64,000 nucleotides of DNA from Otatea glauca (taxonomy: Eukaryota > Streptophyta > Magnoliopsida > Poales > Poaceae), in contig CM070720.1 of NCBI GenBank assembly GCA_036346275.1, positions 13,927,278-13,991,277 on the forward strand, written 5' to 3'. Below the pieces are notes generated by a model, which was given only the letters and a program-made list of their open reading frames with translations, was not told the DNA's origin and did no database searches. Position numbers and translations under genes: made by a program. Shown piece after piece: positions 1 through 12,426 of the stretch. How positions within the stretch are numbered: position 1 is the stretch's first letter; each line of letters opens with the position of its first letter.

Positions 1-437
1 ATGAAAATTAACTGTAGAAGCCTTTCCATTGAAATGGTTTGCATATATTATAGGTTTTGCTAAAGTCTTGCGGAGTACGTAAAGTACTCACCCTTGCTTA
101 TTATGCCGTTTTAGGTGAAAAAGTTAGCGAAGCTCCGAAGATATCTTTTCGTCGCAGGATGCGGGAATTTCAATTATGCGATCTTCCTAGGGATTATGCC
201 TTGTCAGTTGCCTGCGGGTCGGATGGGCACACTACAAGACTTTGCTTCTTCTGCCGCTATATATATGCTCTAAGTTGTGAGAATATATTGTATAAATAGC
301 TTCTGTTTTAATAATATGGTGTATGGTTGTGGTTCCAATTGTTGAATATGTGCATAGTAGCTACTGATCATGGGACTAGTACTGTTTGCATATTAGATTT
401 CCATTTTTGTATTTATGCAAAAATGGGGGTTGTTACA
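1..437 (+). mobile_element. 3' part of an LTR fragment (Gypsy-like), possibly a solo LTR
   Basis: The segment has the order of landmarks seen at the 3' end of the long Gypsy LTRs elsewhere in this window. A short palindromic stretch GAGTACGTAAAGTACTC (around 74-90) is followed by a TTTTAGGTGA motif, an acidic-looking segment, a GATCATGGGACTAGTAC motif (near 368-384), and an end in GGGGGTTGTTACA at 437. The same motifs occur in reverse orientation in the LTR that starts at 1198. No primer-binding site follows 437, so this is a 3' LTR end or solo LTR; its 5' part is outside the window. Short ORFs here are shadows. Confidence 0.6.
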
Positions 438-1197
438 GACCCACTGTGATTCCTACTAAAATTTGCCCACTAGGTTATTATTTGTTTGGAATGATATCAA
501 CATGTTGGACCAGCTGCAGTACCTCTAGATGCTCATTTGGTTGTGCTGCTAGTTGGTCTGAGGCTTCCCTGAAGATCTTACTCTTGTGCTTCAGCACCAG
601 CAAATATATTTTTGGAGTTAAGCATTGGGTAGAGATAGTTTGACAATTCCATTTTAGTTATCGTAAAACTTGACAAGTTCGAGATGAGTGGCTTAAGAGT
701 TAAGATATGAGCAATTAGATGTGCCTAATAATGTTAAGTGGTTATCTACTGTTGTAGCTTGGAGTTTCTCATTGAACTCTCGGTCTGTTGGTTCCTTTTG
801 TCTATGGAAGAGATACCAAACTCTAAAAATTTAGAATAATGTAATTTTTTATCTAATCACATGATTAAGTCTTCCAAATTATGGGAAATCTAGCATGGAT
901 TTACAACAATCCATAGTTTTATTGATTCTAAGTGCTTATTGTTTTGCTGGTTATAACATATTTCTACCATTACGTCCGCTAATGAGATAGCATAACTAGA
1001 TATGCAGTAGATCAGGGAAATTGATGGGCAATTGAATGTTTGCTGAAAAATGATGCATAAGTATACTTCTCAACTCTAATTCTCTTAATTCTTGATGTAT
1101 TAAATTCTTGATTTGAGCAAGTTTAGTTCTTACGTGCAGATTTGCCAAAACTAAGACCCTCTAGATCCAAAAAGGGGTAGAGAGTTAGCTGTACGAG
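438..1197. other. Host flank of element A, possibly the end of a host gene
   Basis: No transposon feature is visible between the LTR end at 437 and the insertion point of element A at 1198. The sequence is AT-rich and resembles intron or UTR DNA. Near 1135-1140 the string ACGTGCAG resembles a plant 3' splice site. It is followed by 12 open codons and a stop in one frame, then by sequence that resumes after element A at 32548. This would fit a terminal exon plus 3' UTR, but the evidence is weak and no protein family is recognisable. Confidence 0.3.
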
Positions 1198-4100
1198 TGT
1201 AAGGCCCCTATTTTTGATATTAAATACCAACAATTGGTTCCCTGTGCATACTGTACTAGTCCCATGATCAGTACCTAGTACACATAGATTACAAATTGAA
1301 ATCACATCCATACACCATAATATTACATACGCTAAGCATCTTGAGATTAAATAATATTATTACAAGCCAAAAACTTGGAACTAGCAGCGGAAACATTATT
1401 TCTCTTACAGTATGCCCATACACCCTCAGGAAACAGACAAGGTAAAGCCCCTAGAAAAGATCGTCATCATAACCCTCGTATCCTGTATGGTCGTAAATAT
1501 CATCGGGGTACTCGGTATCGTCACCTAAAAACAACATTGATAGCAAGATTGAGTACATTGTGTACTCATCAAGATGATGCAAGTATAAATAAATGCAGGT
1601 TATAGCAATGGAGTGGTTTCTACAGTTATTTTGCATTGGCAAATTAAAGCATAGTCATATACTAGATTGCAACCGAAATTTGTAAAAAGGCATCTATTGT
1701 AATAACAAAGTATTAATATAGTAATAAGATCATAGTGCAGTCTACCCAACTGATTCAATCCATCCACATGTCATCCCCTGACATGAAGTATATTCCAAAA
1801 CACCATTTCCCACCAAACCATTTTGGAAATATTAAAACTCTAACCATGTGATGATGTTACCAAGTGCCTTTAACCGTAGGTGCGGCTAATTAATTATATT
1901 TACACTCTGCAGAGGGGTATAGCTTTACCCACAAGAAATGATCTACCATTTTTGCCAGGCCAGTTGACACTCTTCCTTTGGGGTGTCGGCATGGTGATCA
2001 TGATATAATCGTTACATTGTCTAGACCTAACTTTGCACCAGCCCGATGACATTAAATCCTTGTTATGGAGAAGAAACATGACAGTGATTCCCTATCATTT
2101 TAAAGTGGTAACACGAGCAATAATTTCCTGCGATAGGAGCAGTAAATCCCTGCGGTGAGGGTTTCTTCCCATACCAAGGCGTACACCATTATACCGACAT
2201 GCATTTACCCACATCGAAGTGTGGAAGCCCCTCATAAGCAAATCGAGAAAGGATTGCTCATACTATCTCCCGCCTACCAATGTGCAAAGCTAGATCTAAG
2301 CAACTTACTAGATTAAGGCTGCCCATAACAGCACCTGTGGTTGCATGGTTTTCTTGGCTTGAAAACAACCCATAGCTCGGTCCTTAATCCGATACGGGCA
2401 ATACTCCTCACTACACTACGTACAAGTCTAACCCTTGCACAACCAGCTATTGCCAATAATTGCCCGCATCTAAACCATAGCTTTATTTTGAGTTTTTAGT
2501 CAAAATATCCACTACCGACAACATAGCATATCCAACAATTTTAAATTCCCAAGAAGCAGTTTGATTTGATCATCTACTTCATTACTAAATGAGCAAGGCT
2601 AAGCAAGATAATTAATCGTATATACCCAAATTGACATTATGTAATGTCTATCCTTTTTCTATGGTTATCAAGGTTCACATGTCCATACTTATCAAGGATT
2701 TTCCATGAAATATCAGGTATATCTACCAACATTCAGTATAGCATTTTTATGACAAGTATGCGCATGCATATTAGTTTTGTAAAGCATTGAAAAGTAATTA
2801 TTGGAAATAATAGGATCATCATGATCAAAGGGATGCTTGCCTTGCTGATCATCGTTAGGTATAATGTATGGATCATCGGCGAGGTTGTCGTCTACCAACT
2901 CAGGTTCGTCGGAATCTTCTCGTCGATCATCAGGAATAACATACAATAAACAGCAAACCAAAATAAGGGCAAAAAGAAGACAGATAGAAAATCCAAATAA
3001 AGGCTTATTCAGAGAAATGGGAATGTTTATTAGTAAGATTATAATTCGTGTTTACGTGGTTATATTGTCTTTTTATTCATGTTTACCTTTACTACATCTT
3101 CATGTACCAATTATTAGATGCATGTATGTTTTCATTCACATATATAATATTTTACATCCCTAACAGTACAATACTAAAGGTTACAAGGTTGTATACTCTC
3201 ACCTCATAGTAAAAGATATTTTTCCTATATATATATATATATATATATATGCATATGCTTATTTATGCTCTTTAAACTAGAACACAACCTATTTGCATAA
3301 ACCATTATCTATCCAATGTTTTTACCTAGCCTAACATCATACTGCCATCATGCTGAAAAGAAATAAGTTTAGCAACCTTTTGAATTTCTTTTCTATTGGT
3401 TCATTTATTATTGCATGATTAAACCATTAATGTCAGACTTTAATAGAAAAGACCTAAAACAAACTAGATAACCAAATATTATTACAAGTATGGGGTTCTA
3501 GCAGAATGAGGATCATAGCAAAATTGGTTCCATACAAATTCAACTTTATTTGCAAAGTTTATAAATTTAGTCTATTTTCATACCTTCTATATACCTCTGT
3601 ATTTAAATATTTTTCCAGAGTAGCTTTCCAAAATATTTTTGCATATTCTGGAATCTGTTGATTTTAGATGAATTTAGCAATTGGTTTCATCTCATTTGGA
3701 TTTCAAATGCAAAAGATATTCAAGTTTGAATCTAAGCCGGTTCTAAAAAACAAGAAAATAGCAAAATACGTTTTCAGAATACTGAAAGCGTCTTTTGCTT
3801 CGCGCCAACAGTTCCCATTCAAATTCAACGCAGCCACTGACATCTCGGACCCGCCCGTCAGCGAGAAAAAAAAGGGCACGAGCTAGGGCTCACCGCCGAC
3901 AAGGATCCGGTGACTTTCCGGTCCGGCCAAAGGCACGACTAGCACCAGGGTGATCTTGCGCATCTAGCAGTGGTACCCATTCCTACCGGCGACCAGCCGA
4001 ACCACCTCACCACCGTGGCTATGCGACTACGGAAGAGGCTGCGAACCTTGTCGGTGACAGAAGGCATCTCCGATGGAATCGGTTCCACCTACAACATCTA

Positions 4101-4969
4101 CGGGTCCTAGAGGTTCTATTTTTATCAGTAGAGAGTACAGATAAGTGTCGGATTAGCTCACCACCGTTTTCCAATTTTGGAGAAGAAGGGGGCTCAGTGG
4201 CGGCGGAGCTCCGATTGAAGATACCTAGAAACAACAGAGGGCTTTTGATCACAAGGTGTCACTGATACTAGTGTGAAGCTTGATTAGGAAGTAAATGAGT
4301 GTACCGACTGAATTCGAGATGATCCCAATTTCTAGGGTTCTTCGGCTGATCCGAAAAAGCAAGAAATTGGCGATGCTCAGTGGAGTAGAATGGATGAAAC
4401 AAGAGGGGTTTTGAAGCACAAGTTCTGGCGAACTCGGTCTGGTGTTTATAGGCCAAGGAATTGCTGCAGAGAAGTCGATTGCGTGGTGTGAACTAGGCGG
4501 CAAATTGTGGCGGCTGAACAAAAGAAGGCATGGGCCAAATTGCGGAAAATCGGGGTAAGGACGACGTGTGGTAAGGTCATGATGAGGTGGTTTCCTCGGG
4601 TGGCGTGCAGATGTAGCGGTGGCACGGTCTACAGGCTAGATTTTTCACTCGAGAGCTCCAGCCAGAGGAAGAAGATGATAACCAAAGCACTGGCTGATAG
4701 ATGGGGTCACTGGGGAAACGGGCCCATGCGGCAGATACAGAGGAGGAGAACTCCAGATTTTCCCGCGGTAAAGATGAACCAAGGGTGATGAATCCGGTTG
4801 ATATCTTGTCTGTAATTTAATGAAGTTTTTGGTTTGTGTACGAGGGATAAGGTAGAATACACAGTTAAATTTTTAAACCGATTTGATGCCTATAGAATTT
4901 ATAAGAAATCTGATAGTGCACTATGATCAATTTTATGCTTTGGGATTCTGATTTATTTGAGTATATATA
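1198..4969 (-). repeat. 3' LTR of element A, outer part (R/U5 and most of U3)
   Basis: Read on the minus strand this is the continuation of 17475-16877 after removal of element B. Positions 3129-4969 align by eye with 29919-31957 of the other LTR. Positions 1198-3128 have no counterpart there but carry the same landmarks, in the same order, as the 3' half of element B's LTR: a CTTTGATCATG motif, TCTGCAGAGTGTA, a GTACTCA motif and an ACTAGTAC motif. A TATA box, TATAAACA on the minus strand, lies at 4443-4450. With the inner part the LTR is about 4.37 kb. The ends are TG at 1198 and CA at 17475. Confidence 0.8.
3226..3250. repeat. (AT)n microsatellite in the LTR of element A
   Basis: This is an uninterrupted run of about 12 AT units. 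The equivalent place in the other LTR of the same element (30016-30296) is a much longer, TATATG-rich array. Confidence 0.9.
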
Positions 4970-7900
4970 TGTAACATCCCAAAAATTTGGCTTATAATTT
5001 CGCTCATATGCTTTTTGGTGATTTTCTGAATTTATTGGATTTTTTTTTCCAGAAATTAATTGAATTGAATTTAATTAAGTATATTGAACCTTTTGTGAAA
5101 ACTAAATATATATAGATAAAGTTAATATAAAGTTTTACCAAAATATTTTATTTGTGCTCGTAATGTCTCAAAGTATTTATGAGAATTTTAGGATTTTTCC
5201 GATATTTTAATTGCTTAAAGTAGATTAATCTAATTTCGGAATTATTTTAAATCAAAAGCTTTTGAAAATCGAGTGAATAAAGATCGGGCCAAGCTCAAGA
5301 TCGCGCGTGTAGCGCCCATCGACGTGCGGCCCGATCGGCCGTCACGCCGCCTCGCGTGGCCATTGGATGAAGATCGGACGGCCGTCTCCTTCGCGAAACC
5401 CTAGCGCCTTCACCGTTGGATTGAGATCGAGCGGTCGGGATCGTTTCGCGTTGTTTTGGTAAGTTTAGATCTCGCCGCTGATTTTGGAAAGAGCGGATCG
5501 GATCGTATCACCGGATCTAATCTCGCCGCCTTGCAAATCGGACGGCCGTCATCCTTCGCCTCCGATTCGGTTTTCGAATCCGTCGCCGCTGCCGCCGCCG
5601 CGCGTGATTTAGGGTTGCCGTTTTTAGCGCATGCCGAGGCTATAAAAGCCGCAGCCCGCACACCGAGGTTCCTCATCCCGCAGCGCATCCGCCGATGCTA
5701 GCCTTCGCCGCTGAGTCACCACCGCTTAGCCCCGAGCTCGCCAGTAGTTTTCTAGCGCCGCCGCTCGTTTTCGCTGTTCGCCGTCGTCAAGCCGCCGCTC
5801 GACGTGTGGGTTCCAGCTGGTTCGCCACGCCGAGCCGCACCGAGCAGCCTACCTCTTCGTCGCCGGCAGGAGCCGAACGCCGTCTGGTCGCCGCCGCCCT
5901 CGTCTCCGGAACTCAGCGCCGCCGCGACATCGCCGTGCCTGAGCTGCGACACCGCCGGATCTCCGGCGGACCATCCAGATCGAGCCACGCCGCCGTCTGC
6001 GAGAAACGGCTCGTAAGCGTGACCGCTGGATCGTGGTTGTTCGGGTGAGATCGCGCCGCGTGTCGCGAGAGCGTTAGCCGCCGATCGTCGCGCAGATGCG
6101 CGCCGCGTGTCAAGCATCGGCACGCGGCGCCGCAGACTAATCGATCGCGCGCCGCGCGTGTCGGCGCGTGGTGGCGAGGCGCCGTGGGCGCGCCCACGGT
6201 GGACAGAGGCGGTTCGTGGACCGAGTCCATGGACGAGCGACGTGTCGGCGCCGATTGGTCCGAGTCGTATGACGCCGCGTTGCGCAATAAAATCTTTTCC
6301 AATAGAAAATAATTCAGAAAAATCGAAATTCTATTTTCTGTATTTTCAGTATTTATTCAAACTTCAAAAGGCTATATCTTTTGCATTTTAACTCGGATTT
6401 GAGTGTTTCAAATTTCTAAAAATTTGTAAAATCAAGATCTATTTATTGGTGAATTTTATTTTATTTTTGGAGTTTGGTTGCTCTCTGGTTTGGTGTTTAT
6501 TTGCTATTTTGGCATCGTTTCACGTAGACGTTGAACTGCTCGGTGATCCTAAGAAGATTCGCCGCCCAAGACCCAAGCTCAGATCAAGACCAGCACCTAC
6601 TCCAAGGCAAGTTGTGCTTTGATCATGTTGCACCTAATTTTCACCAAATTACTATTTTGTCTTTTAAACTTTATGCATGATATTTTATGTGTATAAATGA
6701 TTTCAATTAATCTGGGAATTAGATAATATGCCTATTTGAATTAAACCATACCTTGTCAATTATATGCCATGATCTATTTGTCACCCTAGGATGTGGAATT
6801 ATAGTTGATAATCAACATGGGCTAGTTAGATCGTCATAGATTGCTTAGCCATGCCACGCCATCACATGTGTCCGAATGTCGATACTTAATCTTGACTAAT
6901 GGAATATGGAACAATGTTTATGAATTGGTGTGTCATGTGTTGTCACACAATGATATCAAGTTGTCGTGGCGAGGAGGTCACACATCGGGATTGAAATGTT
7001 GATGGCATGTGGTGCTTGGTAATCAACCGGGTGGTAATGATTTTAGATTGAGGCAAGTGGCAAGGGGTGTGCCAAGGTGGGCCAGTTTGGCGGGGTATGT
7101 GGAAGTCTTGCCTTAATCACCTTAAGGACTTAACCTTGCAAGCCTTTGACTGAGTCTCTTGCAACCACATGTCCGAATGGGACAAGACCTTAGTGAATAA
7201 TTTGTGAAACCTAGATTTGCATCGTCGTGGTGAATAGTGAGTCCCGGTTACGTTTAACTCACATGGCGCAAGAGGGGGCCTGTTGTGGTGGTTTAACCCT
7301 TGATGTTGAAACCTTAGCGAGCAAGATCGGGTCTAGGTGTAGCATTGTAAAGGCTTTGTTATGATCACTCGCCTTGGTGGTGTTTGGTTGTATCGTGTGG
7401 GTAAAGTGCATAACCTCCGCAGAGTGTACAATCTATTCGAATAGCCGTGCTCACGGTATTGGGCAATGCTCGGGAATTACGATTAAGGGTTAGACTTTTG
7501 TTAAACAAAAACTTGTTGGGATGGCAAGGTGCCATGGAAAGTGGAAAATTAATTTAGGATTGGAAACTTGGTGTATTTGTAAATACTGAATTTATTAATT
7601 ATTGATTTGTTTTATCGCTTTCCAATCTATTTATTGTATTCTTGTTAAATGTCGCTTTATTGCAAAAATACCCTTACTAGCCATTCCTTTGGATTAAGCC
7701 AAACATATAGAATATTAGACTTGCATTATTTTGCACAACTTGTTGAGTGCTTTATGTACTCACCCCATCAACAACAACTTCGTAAGAGGAAGAATCTACG
7801 CCACCATGGATGAGGATTATTTGATGCGAATGCTTAGGTCCGAGCCTCGTCGGTTGCTCGTGGCGAATCGAGCGCCATCTGCGTTTATTCTATTTCACGC

Positions 7901-8098
7901 TTCTCATTGATACTCTTTTTAAGCCCCGTGAGGCATTATTCATGTAAGACAACATTATTATTAATTAATGAAGTTTTATGCTATATTTCATTTGTGTGTG
8001 ACTATGATAGCATCTATGTTGAGCTGTGTGCACTAGCGTGATCCTGGACTAGTGCGGTATACACAGAGGGTCCGGATTTGCAAATTCGGGTCCCGACA
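4970..8098 (+). repeat. 5' LTR of element B
   Basis: It starts TGTAACATCC and ends CCGACA; its length is 3129 bp against 3135 bp for the 3' copy. A canonical TATAAAAG box lies at 5641-5648 within a GC-rich segment (5280-6290), which probably holds the promoter and transcription start. The rest is AT-rich R/U5-like sequence with no real coding potential. The several overlapping GC-rich ORFs of 60-130 codons in 5410-6390 are by-products of base composition. Confidence 0.93.
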
Positions 8099-8102
8099 GA
8101 GG

Positions 8103-8114
8103 TGGTATCGAGCC
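8103..8114 (+). promoter_or_regulatory. Primer-binding site of element B (tRNA-iMet)
   Basis: TGGTATCGAGCC lies four bases after the LTR end. It matches the usual plant tRNA-iMet site TGGTATCAGAGCC except for one missing base, a typical example of the single-base losses throughout this element. Confidence 0.85.
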
Positions 8115-8267
8115 ATACCGACTATAGGTCTTGGCCCTAGGTAGTTGGTATCTCTTAGAGTGTCCAAAATTATTTTCTAAAGAAAACATAGAAATTGACT
8201 AATATGAAACTCTTGGCTTATCTCATCCTCCTACTCTCATCCTTGCTAAATTACCTTCTTTTCGCTG

Positions 8268-9000
8268 TTGCGTTTGAGTGGAGATCTTATTCAAAATTTT
8301 GTTTTGAATAGATGCCGATCTTTCATCCTTCGAGTCAAGACAGGTGGCTATGCCATGGAGCCGTGGAGAGTTCTTCAAGTGATTGGAGGCTTTGATCGTC
8401 CGCTCTCACCGAGGAAGCAATCGAACGCCAACGGTGTGCATCGGGGTTCTTACGCAGTCGATCATCTTCGCGAGAGTGCGACGAGACCACCTGACCGATC
8501 CACATCACCGCCTGAGGTTCACTTACGAGGTGAAGTTCAGAGGTCGCTAGACTTGCTCACGACGGATGCGCCACGACTACGCCTACGAGCCAGAACACAG
8601 TATTTCGACTTCACCCGACGGGCGAAAGCGTGCGGCGTCGACGGATCGTGGAAGGAGAGTGTGCTCTGCAGACACCTTCTTGAGTTCGCCACCGCCAGAG
8701 GATCACTTGAGGACACTGCGCAAGAACCGGAGACAGCGTGTGAGGCGTTGAGAGTGGCAGAGCGGGAGCTTCAAAAGACCCGCGACGCAGCAGCCTGAGT
8801 CATCGCGAGTGGAGGAGGCCTTGCAGTAGCCGAGGAAATAGCGGACCAAGTCGCCCAGAGCCGGATGAGGTCGCCAAGAAGAAGAAGAAGAAGACCCTAA
8901 GAGCGTGAGTGGGAGCCCGAGGAGCCAGCAGAGGGTCACCAGATAGGTTCGCACCCATGCCACCACCCACCAGTGTATGCCCGGATCGGCCTCGGCCGTG
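8268..9000 (+). pseudogene. Leader ORF remnant upstream of gag in element B
   Basis: Between the primer site and gag lies about 1.2 kb of leader. The part from about 8350 to 9000 has coding-like composition. One frame is open from 8268 to 8798 and ends with an alpha-helical, charged segment rich in A, E, R and Q. In another frame this seems to continue as an alanine/valine/glutamate-rich stretch and a run of GAAGAA codons (8875-8895). I do not recognise a family. It could be a decayed extra ORF upstream of gag, known in some plant Gypsy elements, or fortuitous. From 9000 to 9293 I see only untranslated leader. Confidence 0.4.
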
Positions 9001-9293
9001 GTGGTGGATGAGTGAGAGTCGATCTTAGAGTTGTGTTGAGACTCGAGTGTTGAGTCGCGTTTTAAGTTAGCCTTTACCCTTTTAGTAGACGTTAAAGTTG
9101 CATGTTTAGTTGGTTCTTAATTGTTTGTTGAGTGTGCAAGATGTGTTGCAAAGCCCTTAGGCATTGTAAGCAACCATACCAAGTAATAATAATAAAGATT
9201 ATTTAAGTTGGGTTTAACTGTTTCCGCCTTAGAAATTCTTGCATCTTATCTATGCTACATCTATCTTTCCTAACCCAAGAAGCAATCAAGCGG

Positions 9294-10480
9294 ATGGTGA
9301 ACACTCGCAAAGAACAATGGGGCTTCGGAAGTGGTCTACGCCGAGCAACAATCCCAATGAAGGAGTACCACCGCAGCAAGCACCGCCGGTGGATATGCGA
9401 ACTTGGGAGCTTTTCTCTCTGCGCAAACTCGCTTGATGCGCACTATGATGCAAGCAGATGACCAATATGGTGCGATCAACAACCCCACTGAAAGCGTAAC
9501 AACAATGGCGGGCCTCGTCCTTACTCCAAGTTGTCGACTTCATGAGGACCCGACCGCCAACATTCTCGGCAACGCCAACCCTTGGAAGCGGATGATTGGT
9601 GAGAACCATTGAGAGGAAGTTGTACATCACACAATGTGAAGGGCATGAGAGGGTTCTTTACGCATCCCATCGGCTAGAGGAACAATTTGCAGAATGGTGG
9701 GAGAACCATTGTGCTACTCATGAGGCACCCATGGAAATCACGTGGGAAGAGTTCGCAACGGCCTTTCGCGCATTCACGCACGTGCGAGAGGGAATGATGG
9801 ACTGAAAAGGAAGAATTCAGGCGCTTAAGCAAGGAGGCCAACCGGTGGTGATTACTTAAACAAATTCACACGATTAGCACGCTATGCTCTCGAAAATGTA
9901 GCGACGGACAAGGCTAGACAGTCCGCTTCATGAAAGGACTAAACTCGAGGCTGCAAGTGGGGCCGATTACCCACACTTTTCCGATTTCCAAGAATTGGTA
10001 AACAAGGCTTTGATTCTCGGAGGATAAGCGCAAGGAGCTTGGGAAAATCGCAAACGCTTGATGACTAACCTGTGGACGCCTAACCACCTACGAATGAGGA
10101 TGACCCCCATAGCGGTTTGCTAGGTTCCAACCACAAGTCGTTAACAAGCCAAGAACACCGCACCGCGACCATCGTGACAAGGTTATCGACGCCGCCCAAG
10201 GTAACAATGCTCAAGGAGGAGTGCAGATCCACCGCCGTAAGGTGCTACTGATTGCAATGAGTAGGGCATTATGCTAATAGATGTCCCCGAAAGGAGGAAT
10301 CACGCCGCCATGCGTTTCAACCTTGGAACGACACTGCTAAGGCACCGATGACGGAGCGAATCGAGGAGCTGGACAGCAGGAGTGACGCCTCAAGCTACTA
10401 TTCGAGGCGAGTCAACCACATCACCGCCGATGGAGCCTGTGAAGCATCGACGTCGTCGGGTAAGTTTTTGTAAACTCGAC
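9294..10480 (+). pseudogene. gag: gag of element B (broken)
   Basis: Gag is the capsid/nucleocapsid precursor that packages element RNA. The likely start is the ATG at 9294, where the peptide begins MVNTRK. The retrotransposon-gag domain is recognisable from about 9630 to 10020, with the motif AEWWENHC (near 9690-9715) and a following ITWEEF segment. A CCHC zinc knuckle is visible near 10245-10290 as CNE-GHYANRCP, though its first cysteine pair is displaced by an indel. At least five frameshifts or stops break the ORF, so no functional protein is expected from this copy. Confidence 0.8.
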
Positions 10481-10880
10481 TGCAATAAGATTATTTGATT
10501 CAGAGCTTCACATTCATTTGTCTCTCGAGCTTTTGCATCTAAAAATGGTTTAAGCATGAAAATCTCAAGTGTGTGATGCTAGTTCAAGCCCCGTGATCCG
10601 AGTTAAGATCTAATATTGGATGTTTGGGGTAAAGTCGATAATTAACGGGTAGAGTTCCTAGCTAACTTAATTATTCTAGATGCCCAAGTTTTAGATGTTA
10701 TCCTTGGTATGGATTGGTTAACCAAGCATAAGACGGTATTGGATTGTGGTGAAGGGTTGTATCCATTGAGAGCCCTACAGAGAAAAGGTGGAATTCGAGC
10801 GACATCGGTTCGCAAGGGTCAATTAATGGTTAATAGCATGAAAGCCGTCAAGATTGAGGACGTGCGGTGGTCAAAGAATA
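10481..10880 (+). pseudogene. Aspartic protease domain of element B pol (broken)
   Basis: The retroviral-type protease active-site segment appears at about 10493-10520 as L-F-D-S-(G)-A-S-H-S-F, with one guanine missing inside the glycine codon, which shifts the frame. Downstream the typical C-terminal motif ILGMDWL lies near 10700-10725, followed by the linker to RT. The protease would cut the Gag-Pol polyprotein. The frameshift at the catalytic DSG makes this copy inactive unless the lost base is a sequence error. Confidence 0.8.
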
Positions 10881-11748
10881 TCCAGATGTATTTCGGAGGA
10901 TCTGCCAGAATGCCGCTGCATCGTGACATCGAGTTTGTCATTGAGTTAGTACCGTACAAAGCACCAATAGCAAAAAGACCTTACCGGATGCCTACCGATG
11001 AGTTAGTAGAGATGAAGAAGCAGATCGACGAGTTATTAGAGAAAGGTTTTATAAGACCAAGTTCGTCGCCATGGGGAGCGCCAGTTTTGTTTGTCAGGAA
11101 AAAGGATGGAAGCCTTAGAATGTGTATTGATTACCGTGCACTTAATGAAGTGACGATTAAGAATAAGTATCCGTTGCCAAGGATTGATGATCCGCTCGAC
11201 CGCTTGAGAGGAGCCGGAGTTTTCTCCAAGATAGACCTTCGTTCGGATATCATCAACTAAAGATTCGGACGGAAGATGTTACAAAAAACCGCATTTTCTT
11301 CAAGATACGGACATTATGAGTTCACGGTCATGTCTTTTGGATTGACCAATGCGCCAGCCTATTTCATGAACTTGATGAATAAGATTTTCATGGAATACTT
11401 GGACAAGTTTGTTGTTGTGTTCATAGATGATATTTTGGTATATTCGAAGAACGAAGCAGAGCACGCAAATCATCTGAGGCTAGTGTTGGAAAAGCTGCGT
11501 GAGCAACAGCTGTATGCTAAATTCAGTAAATGCGACTTTTGGAAGGAAAAGGTGGAATTTCTCGGTCATGTCATGACTGCAGAAGGAGTTGCTGTCGACC
11601 CAAGCAAAGTGGAGGCAGTGTTGCATTGGGAGCAACCAAAGTCTGTCACTCAAGTCCGAAGTTTTCTGGGAATGGCAGGATATTATCGCCGGTTCATAGA
11701 AGGATTTTCGACGATTGCTAGACCTCTTACTCAGTTATTGAAAAAGGA
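10881..11748 (+). pseudogene. Reverse transcriptase domain of element B (near complete, frameshifted)
   Basis: The protein motifs appear in the Ty3/Gypsy order. They are a PYRM segment (around 10980), KGFIRPSSSPWGAPV (11042-11090), KKDGSLRMCIDYRALN (11100-11147), a KIDLRS block (near 11228), MSFGLTNAPA (11330-11360), and the catalytic FIDD at 11420-11431 followed by ILVYS. After these come the thumb motif FLGH and the connection segment YYRRFI. One base missing in the glycine of the KIDLRSGYHQ block (about 11246) closes the first frame, and the ORF restarts at 11276. Another shift near 11765 separates RT from RNase H. Confidence 0.92.
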
Positions 11749-12349
11749 AAAGAAATTTTCATGGGCCTTGATTGTGATAAGAGTTTTGAGGAATTAAAGA
11801 AGCGTTTAACAATAGCCCCAGTGTTGGTTTTGCCTAATGTTCAGAACAGCTTCGATATATACTGTGATGCGTCAAGACAGGGTCTTGGATGCGTATTGAT
11901 GCAAGAGGGTAAAGTGGTCGCATATGCGTCAAGGCAGTTAAGACCGCATGAAGGAAATTATCCCACGATGACTTGGAATTGGTGCCGTGGTGCATGCCTT
12001 GAAATTGTGGCGTCATTATCTCATTGGAAATAGATGTGAGATATATACGGACCATAAGAGTTTGAAATATATTTTCACTCAATCAGATCTCAATATGAGG
12101 CAAAGGAGATGGTTGGAATTAATCAAGGATTATAACATGGGAATTCATTACCATCCGGGAAAAGCAAATGTGGTAGCTGATGCCTTAAGTCGCAAGAGCT
12201 ACGTGGCGAATATGATGGTGCATGAAGGACAGTCAGAACTGTGCAGAGAATTGCAAAATTTAAAATTGGAAGTAGTTTTAGAAGGATTCCTAGCTGCTTT
12301 GGAAGTGAAGCCAATGCTCAAGATCAAATTCGGGAAGGACAAAAGATGA
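11749..12349 (+). pseudogene. RNase H domain of element B (frameshifted)
   Basis: RNase H degrades the RNA strand during reverse transcription. The domain begins after the connection motif and shows CDASRQGLGCVLMQ with the first catalytic aspartate (about 11862-11905). It continues with the THDLEL region (near 11965), TDHKSLKYIFTQ (about 12045-12080), and the final motif HPGKANVVADALSR (near 12150-12192). Two single-base losses near 11967 and 11985 break the frame between the two halves. Everything else is well preserved. Confidence 0.9.
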
Positions 12350-12426
12350 TGAGAAAGTCAACCGAATCAAGGCTAAAAGGATGAAGGATTAGCAAAGGAC
12401 TTTACCGTGGACTACCAAGGTACCAT

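Noticed and set aside
311..1325. The inverted repeat as the two ends of a MITE
   Set aside because: Each arm is part of a longer LTR-like sequence with its own order of landmarks extending outward; no short TIR or duplication fits.
3129..4969. First reading of the element A LTR as only this segment, matching 29919-31957
   Set aside because: The true outer end is 1198, shown by the TG end there and the ACGAG duplication shared with 32548; the right LTR is the truncated one.
5410..6391. Several overlapping GC-rich ORFs of up to 129 codons, also at 14235-15169
   Set aside because: They lie within the two LTRs of element B, occur on both strands, are not conserved between the LTR copies, and reflect base composition.
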